Positions 1-6,692 of a DNA stretch of 61,956 bases are shown in pieces. Position 1 is the first letter of the stretch. Every line of letters begins with the position of its first letter. The stretch comes from Clostridium sp. (GTDB lineage: Bacteria; Bacillota; Clostridia; Acetivibrionales; Acetivibrionaceae): assembly GCA_012798835.1 (NCBI GenBank), contig JAAZML010000026.1, positions 1 through 61,956 of the forward strand, read 5' to 3'. The notes below the pieces were generated by a model, which saw only the letters and a list, made by a program, of their open reading frames with translations, was not told the origin of the DNA and ran no database searches. The position numbers and the translations under genes are program-made.

Positions 1-2
1 AT

Positions 3-122
3 GCTTTGCAACAAAAACTTATGCTTTCTAAGGAACAAATAAGTGAGTTTATTGACTACTTTATTAATGCGTTACCCATATTCCTAAAGGAAAAACTCTC
101 ATTATTGTCCTGCGAAAGTTGA
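3..122 (+). CDS. C-terminal fragment of an unidentified protein (cut by window edge)
   Basis: An open frame enters from the left edge and ends at TGA 120-122, giving 39 residues. It starts ALQQKLMLSKEQ and contains an amphipathic or hydrophobic stretch around IDYFINALPIF. I do not recognise a family. The tail of a large serine recombinase was considered (such tails often contain a similar LTEEQI-type helix), but the usual following motifs are missing. It could also be a chance open frame. Confidence 0.25.
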   Translation, partial: ALQQKLMLSKEQISEFIDYFINALPIFLKEKLSLLSCES

Positions 123-343
123 GTTAAATAATATTATACTTTAAAAACTTTTACCTCAACATAGGTAATTTGGTGGAACCGGAGTAAACCCTTCTAATAT
201 GGTGGAAAAGTAAAATTTATTTCTTCCCCTATAATAAAATAATATCATATATTTTTTTCTAATACAACGCAAGCTTGCCGTATCTGTAAAGAATGCTAAT
301 GTGGTATTTTTGCAAATCTGGGCATAAGTATAGAGTTTTCTAT
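123..343. other. AT-rich intergenic stretch with a short direct repeat
   Basis: I see no gene here. The octamer TGGTGGAA occurs twice, at 171-178 and 200-207. It may be chance, or a relic of the element whose end enters from the left edge. The rest is AT-rich and stop-dense in every frame. Confidence 0.4.
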
Positions 344-916
344 CTATTTACAGGCAAGTCCTATATCCGAAATATTTATTCTTTTTATCTCCTTTAGATT
401 GCCTTTATATATAACAGCTCCCCTAAAAGCCTTTGTATCTAAAAAATTTTGGGGTCTTACAAGACTTCTGGAAATGTTGAAATCCGCTATACCGCTTTCC
501 TTTAGTATGTAGTATACAAATTCAGAACATAAAAACCTATACTCGCTACATGCGGATTTATTCAGAAGGCAATACAAAAGACCCTTATAATTGTATTTGT
601 AGGTCCGTTTGCTAGAAGCAAAGGAATAAATTAGCGCCTTCGCTCTTTTATACTGTTGCCTTGAAACCTCGATTTCTATTACCACTCCGGGCAAATTATC
701 ATGATATTTATATGTTCCCTCACTTAGGCTCTCTTTCTTAAACCTCCCTATAAATGGGTAAAACGTATATTTCCTTCCGAAGCTATACATACGTTCAAGT
801 TCAGCATCTAAAGAAATAGCAGCATGGGTATATTCATCGTTTTTAAAAAAGCGTATAAGCCTTGATATAATTGTGTTTGTCCTAGTAAGTACAATATATA
901 AGTAGTATTTCCCCAT
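344..916 (-). CDS. Permuted NlpC/P60-like (YiiX/YaeF-type) papain-fold hydrolase
   Basis: The 190-residue protein has the order expected of circularly permuted NlpC/P60 enzymes: a catalytic-type histidine comes first, H31 in YTHAAIS, and the cysteine follows, C130 in FLCSEFV. Known members are cysteine peptidases or amidases that act on peptidoglycan peptides or lipids; the substrate here cannot be read. There is no clear signal peptide, although the first 20 residues are fairly hydrophobic. The ATG at 916 follows GGGGGTA at a good distance. It is a single-gene unit: tRNA-Leu upstream has its own terminator, and a -10 element with a Spo0A-like box lies just upstream of this gene. The family call rests on the paired H and C motifs and the length. 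Confidence 0.7.
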   Translation of the reverse strand: MGKYYLYIVLTRTNTIISRLIRFFKNDEYTHAAISLDAELERMYSFGRKYTFYPFIGRFKKESLSEGTYKYHDNLPGVVIEIEVSRQQYKRAKALIYSFASSKRTYKYNYKGLLYCLLNKSACSEYRFLCSEFVYYILKESGIADFNISRSLVRPQNFLDTKAFRGAVIYKGNLKEIKRINISDIGLACK

Positions 917-950
917 AAAGAGATACCCCCATAAGCAATTTTATGTTTCT

Positions 951-992
951 ATTATAATATAAATTCGCTATATTTACATTAAAATTGTCGAA
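951..992 (-). promoter_or_regulatory. Candidate promoter with Spo0A-like box for the NlpC/P60-like gene
   Basis: On the minus strand a consensus TATAAT lies at 951-956, about 35 bp before the start codon. No good -35 is visible. TGTCGAA, the core of the Spo0A box, lies at 986-992 on the plus strand, about where an activator overlapping the -35 would bind. A 7-bp core can occur by chance in a window of this size. Confidence 0.35.
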
Positions 993-1029
993 TTTTAATT
1001 GTTTTACGATTATCCCAAGGTGTAAAGCC

Positions 1030-1078
1030 CAAGAAAAAACAAAGGGTTTAAGAAAATTAAAAATTCCCTTAAACCCTT
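1030..1078 (-). terminator. Rho-independent terminator of tRNA-Leu
   Basis: AAGGGTTTAAG (1042-1052) and CTTAAACCCTT (1068-1078) form a perfect 11-bp stem with a 15-nt loop. On the minus strand it is followed by TGTTTTTT. It lies immediately after the 3' end of tRNA-Leu. Confidence 0.9.
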
Positions 1079-1079
1079 A

Positions 1080-1166
1080 TGGTGCCGAAGGCCGGACTCG
1101 AACCGGCATGGTATTGCTACCGCTGGATTTTGAGTCCAGTGCGTCTGCCAGTTTCACCACTTCGGC
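1080..1166 (-). tRNA. tRNA-Leu (anticodon CAA)
   Basis: The minus strand reads as a class II tRNA with a 7-bp acceptor stem (GCCGAAG/CTTCGGC). The anticodon arm CTGGACTCAAAATCCAG carries CAA. A variable arm is present, the T-loop is GGTTCGAGTCC, and a CCA end is encoded at 1080-1082. The long variable arm and CAA anticodon indicate leucine (UUG codons). Confidence 0.97.
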
Positions 1167-1192
1167 ATGTTAAATCAACTCATGCAAGAAAT

Positions 1193-1222
1193 ATTATACA
1201 ACAATGCATATAACAATGTCAA
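1193..1222 (-). promoter_or_regulatory. Sigma-A promoter of tRNA-Leu
   Basis: On the minus strand TTGACA (1217-1222) and TATAAT (1193-1198) are separated by 18 bp. The -10 ends about 26 bp before the mature tRNA 5' end. It is divergent from the tRNA-Lys promoter. Confidence 0.85.
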
Positions 1223-1296
1223 TCACTTTTAATAGGTTTTATTTTACACTTGTTTTCTACTCAGAAAAATTTTTAAAAAAAATTATGCGTTTTATA

Positions 1297-1325
1297 TTGA
1301 CAATAAGGTATTTAGCTTTTATAAT
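1297..1325 (+). promoter_or_regulatory. Consensus sigma-A promoter of tRNA-Lys
   Basis: TTGACA (1297-1302), a 17-bp spacer and TATAAT (1320-1325) match the sigma-A consensus perfectly. The mature tRNA begins 24 bp after the -10. Confidence 0.9.
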
Positions 1326-1348
1326 GTATAATTGTCTGGTTAAGATAT

Positions 1349-1424
1349 GCGCCATTAGCTCAGATGGTAGAGCAACTGACTCTTAATCAGTGGGCCCTGG
1401 GTTCGAGTCCCCGATGGCGCACCA
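1349..1424 (+). tRNA. tRNA-Lys (anticodon CTT)
   Basis: A 76-nt class I tRNA: acceptor stem GCGCCAT/ATGGCGC, D-arm AGCTCAGATGGTAGAGC, anticodon stem ACTGA/TCAGT around loop CTCTTAA (anticodon CTT), T-loop GGTTCGAGTCC, discriminator A, and an encoded CCA at 1422-1424. Confidence 0.97.
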
Positions 1425-1427
1425 AAA

Positions 1428-1465
1428 AAGGTTACTACAGTCATAACTGCAATAACCTTTTTTTA
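1428..1465 (+). terminator. Rho-independent terminator of tRNA-Lys
   Basis: AAGGTTA and TAACCTT enclose an inner CAGT/ACTG stem. A run of seven T residues follows on the plus strand. It starts a few bases after the tRNA CCA end. Confidence 0.85.
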
Positions 1466-1515
1466 TTGCCCATAATCCGCCCCATTCAGCCAGCCACCTT
1501 GTTAATTACCGGGCT

Positions 1516-2685
1516 TTACCAGGCTTCACCCTTGGAGGTTATTTCATCTATAAAATAAGAGGGAAATGAAGTTCCATAATTTAGTTTCCTTGCAAAAGCA
1601 TAGAGTTCTTCTTGATATTCCTCATATAGCTTTCCAAACGTCGCCATAATAACACATTTTTCTTGTGGCAAAATGACTATGGATTTCACATCATCTAATA
1701 CAAAATCTTTTTTCCCAGACAAATAATCGGCTACCAACCGGTCGGTTGCATCTCCTGCTTTATACATATCGATCGCCGTTTCAAGTACATCAGAGCCGGG
1801 GTTGTTTTGGGCAAGATACAGCAAAAGATAATATAGACCCACTAGGTTATTCTCATCGGCAATTTGAAATGCATCATTAAATTTTTTATTAATAAAGGCA
1901 TTTTCGAAAGCATAAAATGGATTGTCTATTTCCCTTATTGAAGCGCCGTACTCAGCTAAATCACCCAAGCAGTAGGCGATTACCCCTTTTAGGTAAGTAT
2001 CCCACACTGCCGCAGTTTCTTCATCTTCCGACTTTAAAAATTCTACGTATTTTGAAATAGCCTCTTTGGCACCCTCAATATCCCCTAAGCCACAAAGCAG
2101 ACATATTTCCTGTTCTACTAGTTCACCATTATATGGGTACATCTCTTGCTCTAGCCTTTTTTTCTCTACCAAGGGCATATACTCCTTCTGCGCCAACATT
2201 GCCGCTTCCAAAATATAGTTGAAAGTCTCGTGCTTTGGCGATGCTTCCACAGCCTTTTTTGCATAATAGAGGGCCTGCTCGAAATCACCATCGGATAATT
2301 CTTGATATGCTAAACCATAATATCCGTATGGGCAGGGCTCATTACCTTTGATAGATTTCAGCAATAATTCTTTTGCCCTTTTAGGATCGGTTAGAATCCT
2401 GCTCAATAAATAGTGAAGTGCATTATTACCACTTTCTTTTTTTAGGTACCCACTGTACTCTTCCTCTAAATCATGGGATGACCTAAAGGTTTCCATGTAG
2501 GTCTGGTAAACCCTGTGCCAATTAACTAATATTGGCCTTTCATCTAATCTTGTTTTTAAAAATTCTATTGCATCGTCCTTGTCAAGAAAAGACAGATACG
2601 GATAGATATACTTATCATCGTCTGGCTCACATGCCAGCATCGCCTTTGCAAAAGGCAATGCCTCTACAAAAGGAAGCTCTCCCAA
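1516..2685 (-). CDS. Tetratricopeptide-repeat protein, possible 3' half of a split gene
   Basis: The product (389 residues from the first possible TTG) is made of degenerate TPR helices, for example YGYYGLAYQELSDGDFEQAL followed by YYAKKAVEASPKHE. There is no signal peptide or catalytic motif, so it is probably a cytoplasmic scaffold. The start is doubtful. The TTG at 2683-2685 has only a distant ribosome site. A fine AGGAGG followed by ATG just upstream is in another frame and stops after ten codons. The frame itself stays open upstream across the 3' end of the preceding TPR gene, reading AYLDRQEVEEDYAFILGE before the TTG. That pattern fits one long zinc-ribbon/TPR gene broken by a frameshift or small deletion near 2745. 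TPR assignment is secure; independence as a gene is not. Confidence 0.65.
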   Translation of the reverse strand: MGELPFVEALPFAKAMLACEPDDDKYIYPYLSFLDKDDAIEFLKTRLDERPILVNWHRVYQTYMETFRSSHDLEEEYSGYLKKESGNNALHYLLSRILTDPKRAKELLLKSIKGNEPCPYGYYGLAYQELSDGDFEQALYYAKKAVEASPKHETFNYILEAAMLAQKEYMPLVEKKRLEQEMYPYNGELVEQEICLLCGLGDIEGAKEAISKYVEFLKSEDEETAAVWDTYLKGVIAYCLGDLAEYGASIREIDNPFYAFENAFINKKFNDAFQIADENNLVGLYYLLLYLAQNNPGSDVLETAIDMYKAGDATDRLVADYLSGKKDFVLDDVKSIVILPQEKCVIMATFGKLYEEYQEELYAFARKLNYGTSFPSYFIDEITSKGEAW

Positions 2686-2744
2686 AATAAAAGCATAATC
2701 CTCCTCTACCTCCTGCCTGTCTAAGTAAGCAAGTCGTGTCCTAG

Positions 2745-3617
2745 TTACTGCATTCCCAGAGATTTGCAGAGTATCGGGAAAATATAGTCCGAAGGTTTAA
2801 AGGCAAATACCGGGGATTTTCCGCCTTCCTGGGTAATCATCCTTCCCTTTATGCGGCGGGGTCTTTTGCTACGGCGCTGCGATATCTTTCTATACTTGCG
2901 CAGGGGGTTTTTATCCATCAAGTATGGGAAAGCTTCCCCATACTCCCTAATCACTTCCAATGCAGATACATGATTACCCACATGCTGGTATGATTCAATG
3001 AGCAAATTTATGTAATAGAGTTTATCCGTCAGCCTTTCATTTAAAATGTGGGCTAGATATGGTCTGGCTTCGTCAGGTTTAAGATTTTTTGCAAGAGCCT
3101 CCGCCAAATTTTCTTCTATATCCCTATCTCCTTTTATAGACAATGAGCGATTAAAAAAATCCTGAGCCTCTTCAAAAAAATTTAAGAAAGAATATACCAA
3201 ACCTAATTGATTTAATATATATCCGTTATCTGCACAATGAACACCTACTTCCATTGCGATGGAATCTAGCTTATCTTTACCCCCGAAGTAAGCCAGCGCC
3301 CCAAATAACTTTTTAATAGCCCCTGTATCACTACGATTTTGAACCCATATTTCATATGCGGATTCAATGGTTGACCTGGATTCTTCTTCCCATTTTTTAA
3401 AGCCTGTAACATAATATTTTTTACAATGTTCACAATGATCCTGTATTCTTTTTTTACCTAGGGGAATTAGAGGAATTATGCTAATCGCAAAGAATTTGTT
3501 GCCCGTGTAGGATTCAAGTTTGCCTACTTTACCACAAAATTTGCACTCCCCTTTCCTAATACGCCTATCTTTCTTGTCATAATAACGTATGTTCTTATTA
3601 AAAAGTATATTAGACAC
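2745..3617 (-). CDS. Zinc-ribbon plus TPR protein, possible 5' half of a split gene
   Basis: 290 residues from a GTG start preceded by GGGGGTGG. The N-terminus has a four-cysteine zinc ribbon (CKFC near residue 25 and CEHC near 60) with a hydrophobic stretch between the pairs. TPR-like helices follow (GYILNQLGLVYSFLNFFEEA). A basic linker with RRSKRPRR then leads to FKPSDYIFPIL just before the stop. In zinc-ribbon/TPR proteins I recall, a segment of this kind precedes a membrane helix and more sequence, so the abrupt end CKSLGMQ looks like a break. The downstream TPR gene is open in another frame across this stop. No function can be stated beyond protein interaction. Confidence 0.65.
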   Translation of the reverse strand: MSNILFNKNIRYYDKKDRRIRKGECKFCGKVGKLESYTGNKFFAISIIPLIPLGKKRIQDHCEHCKKYYVTGFKKWEEESRSTIESAYEIWVQNRSDTGAIKKLFGALAYFGGKDKLDSIAMEVGVHCADNGYILNQLGLVYSFLNFFEEAQDFFNRSLSIKGDRDIEENLAEALAKNLKPDEARPYLAHILNERLTDKLYYINLLIESYQHVGNHVSALEVIREYGEAFPYLMDKNPLRKYRKISQRRSKRPRRIKGRMITQEGGKSPVFAFKPSDYIFPILCKSLGMQ

Positions 3618-3657
3618 TATCCACCCCCAAATATATTTTGACTATTTTATATAATTT

Positions 3658-3686
3658 ATTATAACATTTCAAATATTCGGTGACAA
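3658..3686 (-). promoter_or_regulatory. Sigma-A promoter of the zinc-ribbon/TPR gene
   Basis: On the minus strand TTGTCA (3681-3686), a 17-bp spacer and TATAAT (3658-3663) lie 41 bp before the GTG start. It is divergent from the oadB promoter. The 221-bp intergenic region otherwise shows nothing. Confidence 0.8.
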
Positions 3687-3763
3687 TAACAAATATGCAA
3701 GGTGCTTTTATACTGTAAAAAGAACTTAACGGTATATTGTTTCACGTTTTTATTATCTTTTAC

Positions 3764-3792
3764 TTGATATTGCTTGTCCAAATAAATATACT
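3764..3792 (+). promoter_or_regulatory. Sigma-A promoter of oadB-oadG
   Basis: TTGATA (3764-3769), a 17-bp spacer and TATACT (3787-3792) lie 46 bp before the oadB ATG, which has GGGGAGGA as ribosome site. Confidence 0.75.
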
Positions 3793-3838
3793 GTAATGGT
3801 ATGGTTGATTATAGCTTTTATTTTGGGGAGGATTTAGA

Positions 3839-4945
3839 ATGCAGGAATTCTTTAATGGTTTTACCAACTTATTGCCTAATATTATCATGTTCGGTATCGC
3901 AGGCATACTTATTTTTCTTGCGGTGGTAAAGGAATATGAACCTACACTTTTATTGCCAATTGGCTTCGGTGCTTTGCTGGCAAATATACCTTTATCCGAT
4001 GCCGTAGGTCCTGATGGTATACTATCCATATTATATAATGCCGGAATTAAGACAGAACTCTTTCCGGTCCTCATATTTATTGCGATAGGCGCAATGATCG
4101 ATTTTTCTCCTTTGCTCAAAAATCCATTTATGCTCTTCTTCGGTGCTGCTGCTCAATTGGGTATATTCGCTACAATGCTTTTTGCCCTAATTTTGGGCTT
4201 TGACTTACCCGAGGCGGCAACAATCGGTATTATCGGAGCTGCCGACGGCCCAACATCCATTATAGTCGCACAACAACTTGCCGAAAAACTTGTAGCACCA
4301 ATAACGGTGGCAGCATATTCATATATGTCTTTAGTACCCATAATTCAGCCGCCCGTAATAAGGCTTTTCACCACCAAAAAAGAAAGACTCATTCGAATGG
4401 AATATACCGAAACTAATATACCAAAATGGGTTAAAATAATGTTTCCCATAATGGTTACTCTACTTGCCGGAACAGTTGCCCCGTCAAGTGTATCCCTTGT
4501 AGGCCTTTTAATGTTCGGTAATCTTATAAGGGAATGTGGAGTTTTGGATAGACTATCTAAATCCGCCCAAAATGAACTTGCAAATCTTGTTACAATACTA
4601 TTGGGATTAACTATAGGCTCGACAATGATAGCAGAACAGTTTTTAAATATTAAAACACTATTGATTATTGCTCTGGGCCTTATTGCTTTCATATTTGATA
4701 CCATAGGAGGCGTGCTTTTTGCTAAATTTCTGAATCTTTTTCTAAAAACAAAGGTAAATCCAATGATTGGTGCTGCTGGCATTTCTGCTTTTCCTATGTC
4801 CGCTAGGGTTGTCCAACAAATGGCAAAAAAAGAAGACCCCTCAAACTTTATTATAGCCCATTCCATAAGTGCTAATGTGTCTGGGCAATTGGGTTCTATA
4901 GTTGCAGGCGGAATGATTCTTGCCCTAGTACCAAGATTTATGTAA
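3839..4945 (+). CDS. oadB: Sodium-pumping decarboxylase beta subunit (OadB/MmdB/GcdB family)
   Basis: 368 residues of alternating hydrophobic helices. The protein is the membrane carboxybiotin decarboxylase that couples CO2 release to sodium export in oxaloacetate, methylmalonyl-CoA and glutaconyl-CoA decarboxylases. Family signatures are LLLPIGFGALLANIP near residue 37 and GIIGAADGPTSI with D136, which matches the essential aspartate (D203) of Klebsiella OadB; a conserved SAFPMSARVVQ lies near the C-terminus. The ATG has a GGGGAGG site. A tiny gamma-like gene follows 15 bp later. No alpha carboxyltransferase or biotin carrier is in the window, so the substrate is open. Confidence 0.93.
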   Translation: MQEFFNGFTNLLPNIIMFGIAGILIFLAVVKEYEPTLLLPIGFGALLANIPLSDAVGPDGILSILYNAGIKTELFPVLIFIAIGAMIDFSPLLKNPFMLFFGAAAQLGIFATMLFALILGFDLPEAATIGIIGAADGPTSIIVAQQLAEKLVAPITVAAYSYMSLVPIIQPPVIRLFTTKKERLIRMEYTETNIPKWVKIMFPIMVTLLAGTVAPSSVSLVGLLMFGNLIRECGVLDRLSKSAQNELANLVTILLGLTIGSTMIAEQFLNIKTLLIIALGLIAFIFDTIGGVLFAKFLNLFLKTKVNPMIGAAGISAFPMSARVVQQMAKKEDPSNFIIAHSISANVSGQLGSIVAGGMILALVPRFM

Positions 4946-4960
4946 AGGAGAGTAAATACA

Positions 4961-5119
4961 ATGAATGTAGAATGGGATGTTTTAAAAAATGGGCTTCTGG
5001 TAGCGGGTTTTGGTCTTTTGGGGGTATTCGCTGTTTTAATCCTCTTTTATATTGTTACAAGGATTATGGTTTTACTGGGTAACAAGTTCCAAAAAAAGGA
5101 GCCTGATTCTAAATCCTAA
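4961..5119 (+). CDS. Small OadG-like membrane subunit (52 residues)
   Basis: A 52-residue protein starts at ATG 4961 behind AAAGGAG. It has one transmembrane helix (about residues 10-38, GLLVAGFGLLGVFAVLILFY) and a short charged tail ending QKKEPDSKS. Size, topology and position directly after oadB match the gamma subunit (OadG family), which anchors and assembles the sodium-pumping decarboxylase. Larger gamma subunits carry a His-rich zinc-binding tail that is not present here. The call rests largely on context. Confidence 0.75.
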   Translation: MNVEWDVLKNGLLVAGFGLLGVFAVLILFYIVTRIMVLLGNKFQKKEPDSKS

Positions 5120-5316
5120 TGTTCATGCAACCACAAAACCATAACCAATTTTGCTACGTTTCTTATTCCAAAGGCATATAATCTACTATGCAATTTTTGG
5201 AGGAAGTATTTTTAAGGTCGGCCTTTAGCTCAAAAATCCGGATGTCTTAATCGTGTTGGTTATGCAGGACTATTTTGCAGCTTATATAAAATAATATTAA
5301 GAAAGAAGAGGCATCA
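5120..5316. other. Intergenic region with long-range inverted repeat
   Basis: I see no gene. CATAACCAA near 5147 and TTGGTTATG near 5255 are inverted copies about 100 bp apart. Between them lie a short GCATA/TATGC hairpin followed by AATTTTT and an AAGG/CCTT pair. It might terminate oadG or form a leader for the exonuclease gene; no known riboswitch motif is recognisable. Confidence 0.35.
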
Positions 5317-5913
5317 ATGAATTACATAGTTTATGATCTTGAACTCAACAGTAAACCCTTTAAAAGTCATATCCCAAACGAAATCATCGAAATAGGGGCA
5401 GTAAAACTTAATGATAATCTACAAAAACTAGATTCTTTTAGCTCCTTCGTTAAACCCCGACGCTTTAATAAGCTTTTTCCAATAGTTAAAAGGAAAACGA
5501 AAATCTCTCAGGATGATATTGATAATGCCCCTGGCTTTAAGGCTGTCATCAATAATTTTATCCGGTGGGTGGGGGATGATTATGTATTGATTAGTTGGGG
5601 ACATGATGATATACACCACCTCTTCTCCAACTGTAAATATCATAAAGTCAGAATAGGCTGGCTAAAGAAAAATGTAGATATCCAAAAACAATTTTCAGCA
5701 ATCTTCAATATGCCATCAAATCAGAGGTATAGCCTTGAAAATGCCCTTTGTGCAATGGAATTGAAAATGGGAGAAAATCTCCATCGGGCATTAAATGATG
5801 CCGAATACACTGCACAAATATTTACTGCCATCTTTAATAAAATAGATCTAACCGTTTTTAATTCAGTTAAAACCAAACGTAAGCATAAAAATCAAAAAAA
5901 TTCCCAGACATAG
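5317..5913 (+). CDS. DEDDh-family 3'-5' exonuclease (DnaQ-like)
   Basis: 198 residues with the exonuclease motifs in order: Exo I D7-L-E9 in VYDLEL, Exo II in the GHDDIHHL segment (aspartate near 97-98), and Exo III H156-RALN-D161. These residues bind the two metal ions that hydrolyse DNA or RNA from the 3' end. The length suits a stand-alone exonuclease of the KapD/RNase T type rather than a polymerase subunit. A basic Lys-rich tail may bind nucleic acid. The ATG follows AGAAGAGG. The gene is convergent with pflA, only 41 bp away, without a clear terminator. Confidence 0.85.
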   Translation: MNYIVYDLELNSKPFKSHIPNEIIEIGAVKLNDNLQKLDSFSSFVKPRRFNKLFPIVKRKTKISQDDIDNAPGFKAVINNFIRWVGDDYVLISWGHDDIHHLFSNCKYHKVRIGWLKKNVDIQKQFSAIFNMPSNQRYSLENALCAMELKMGENLHRALNDAEYTAQIFTAIFNKIDLTVFNSVKTKRKHKNQKNSQT

Positions 5914-5954
5914 ATGAAGTCTAAAACCATACAAAAATGAATGCCGATAGCATA

Positions 5955-6692
5955 TTAATTATCTTTCCCAAGCAGTATTTGCGTTGCCTTTTCTACCTCT
6001 TCTTCGGTGGGTATTTTAATATCTTTAAGCCGGTACTTTTCTCCGAGTTCTTTCCATTTATATTCACCCATATTGTGGTATGGTAAAACCTCGATTTTTT
6101 CCACCGTACCTAATTGCTTTATAAACTCTGCGGTCAATTTAAGATCATTCTCGTCATTGGTAAACCCCGGGATAAGGACATACCTTATCCAAAGGGGAAT
6201 TTCCTTTTGGGACACATATTCCGAAAATTTTTTTACTTTTTCGTTGGATACTCCAGTAATACTTCTATGTTTTTTCTCGTCTATATGCTTTATATCAAGC
6301 AAAACTAAATCTGTATATGATAAAAGCTTTTTGGCAACCCCTATATCAACAAATCCATTAGTATCAAGGGTTGTATGCACATTAAGGCCCTTTGCAAGCC
6401 TGAATACCTCCGCCACAAATTCAGCCTGCAGGGTTGGTTCCCCACCGGTGATTGTGATCCCTCCTCCTGAAAATTCCATATAACTCATGTATTTTTGCAT
6501 TCGCTCTATTACTTCCTGAGGTGTATATTCTTCCCCCACCCCAATTTCCCATGTATCCCGGTTATGGCAATACAAACAGCGAAGGGGGCATCCCTGCATA
6601 AATACTACAAATCTAATGCCCGGCCCATCGACAGTTCCAAAAGATTCAAATGAATGGATTCTACCTTTTATATCCACACCCTCACCCCACAC
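5955..6692 (-). CDS. pflA: Pyruvate formate-lyase activating enzyme (radical SAM)
   Basis: About 240 residues. The enzyme uses S-adenosylmethionine and a 4Fe-4S cluster to place the glycyl radical on PflB. The cluster motif is CPLRCLYC (CxxxCxxC) near residue 35, preceded by FGTVDGPGIRFVVFMQG; the SAM-binding FSGGGITITGGEP follows. It lies directly after pflB on the same strand. The frame can begin at GTG 6692, immediately after the pflB stop, or at GTG 6677, which gives the typical family start VDIKGRIHSFES. I think 6677 is likely the real start but both are possible. The oxygen-sensitive pair marks mixed-acid fermentation. Confidence 0.95.
   Translation of the reverse strand: MWGEGVDIKGRIHSFESFGTVDGPGIRFVVFMQGCPLRCLYCHNRDTWEIGVGEEYTPQEVIERMQKYMSYMEFSGGGITITGGEPTLQAEFVAEVFRLAKGLNVHTTLDTNGFVDIGVAKKLLSYTDLVLLDIKHIDEKKHRSITGVSNEKVKKFSEYVSQKEIPLWIRYVLIPGFTNDENDLKLTAEFIKQLGTVEKIEVLPYHNMGEYKWKELGEKYRLKDIKIPTEEEVEKATQILLGKDN

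Noticed and set aside
3-122. C-terminal end of a large serine recombinase at the left edge
   Set aside because: The helix resembles the region but the expected following residues are absent; left as unidentified.
4345-4866. Minus-strand frame of 173 residues inside oadB
   Set aside because: Shadow of the oadB coding sequence; no family resemblance and no promoter or ribosome site.
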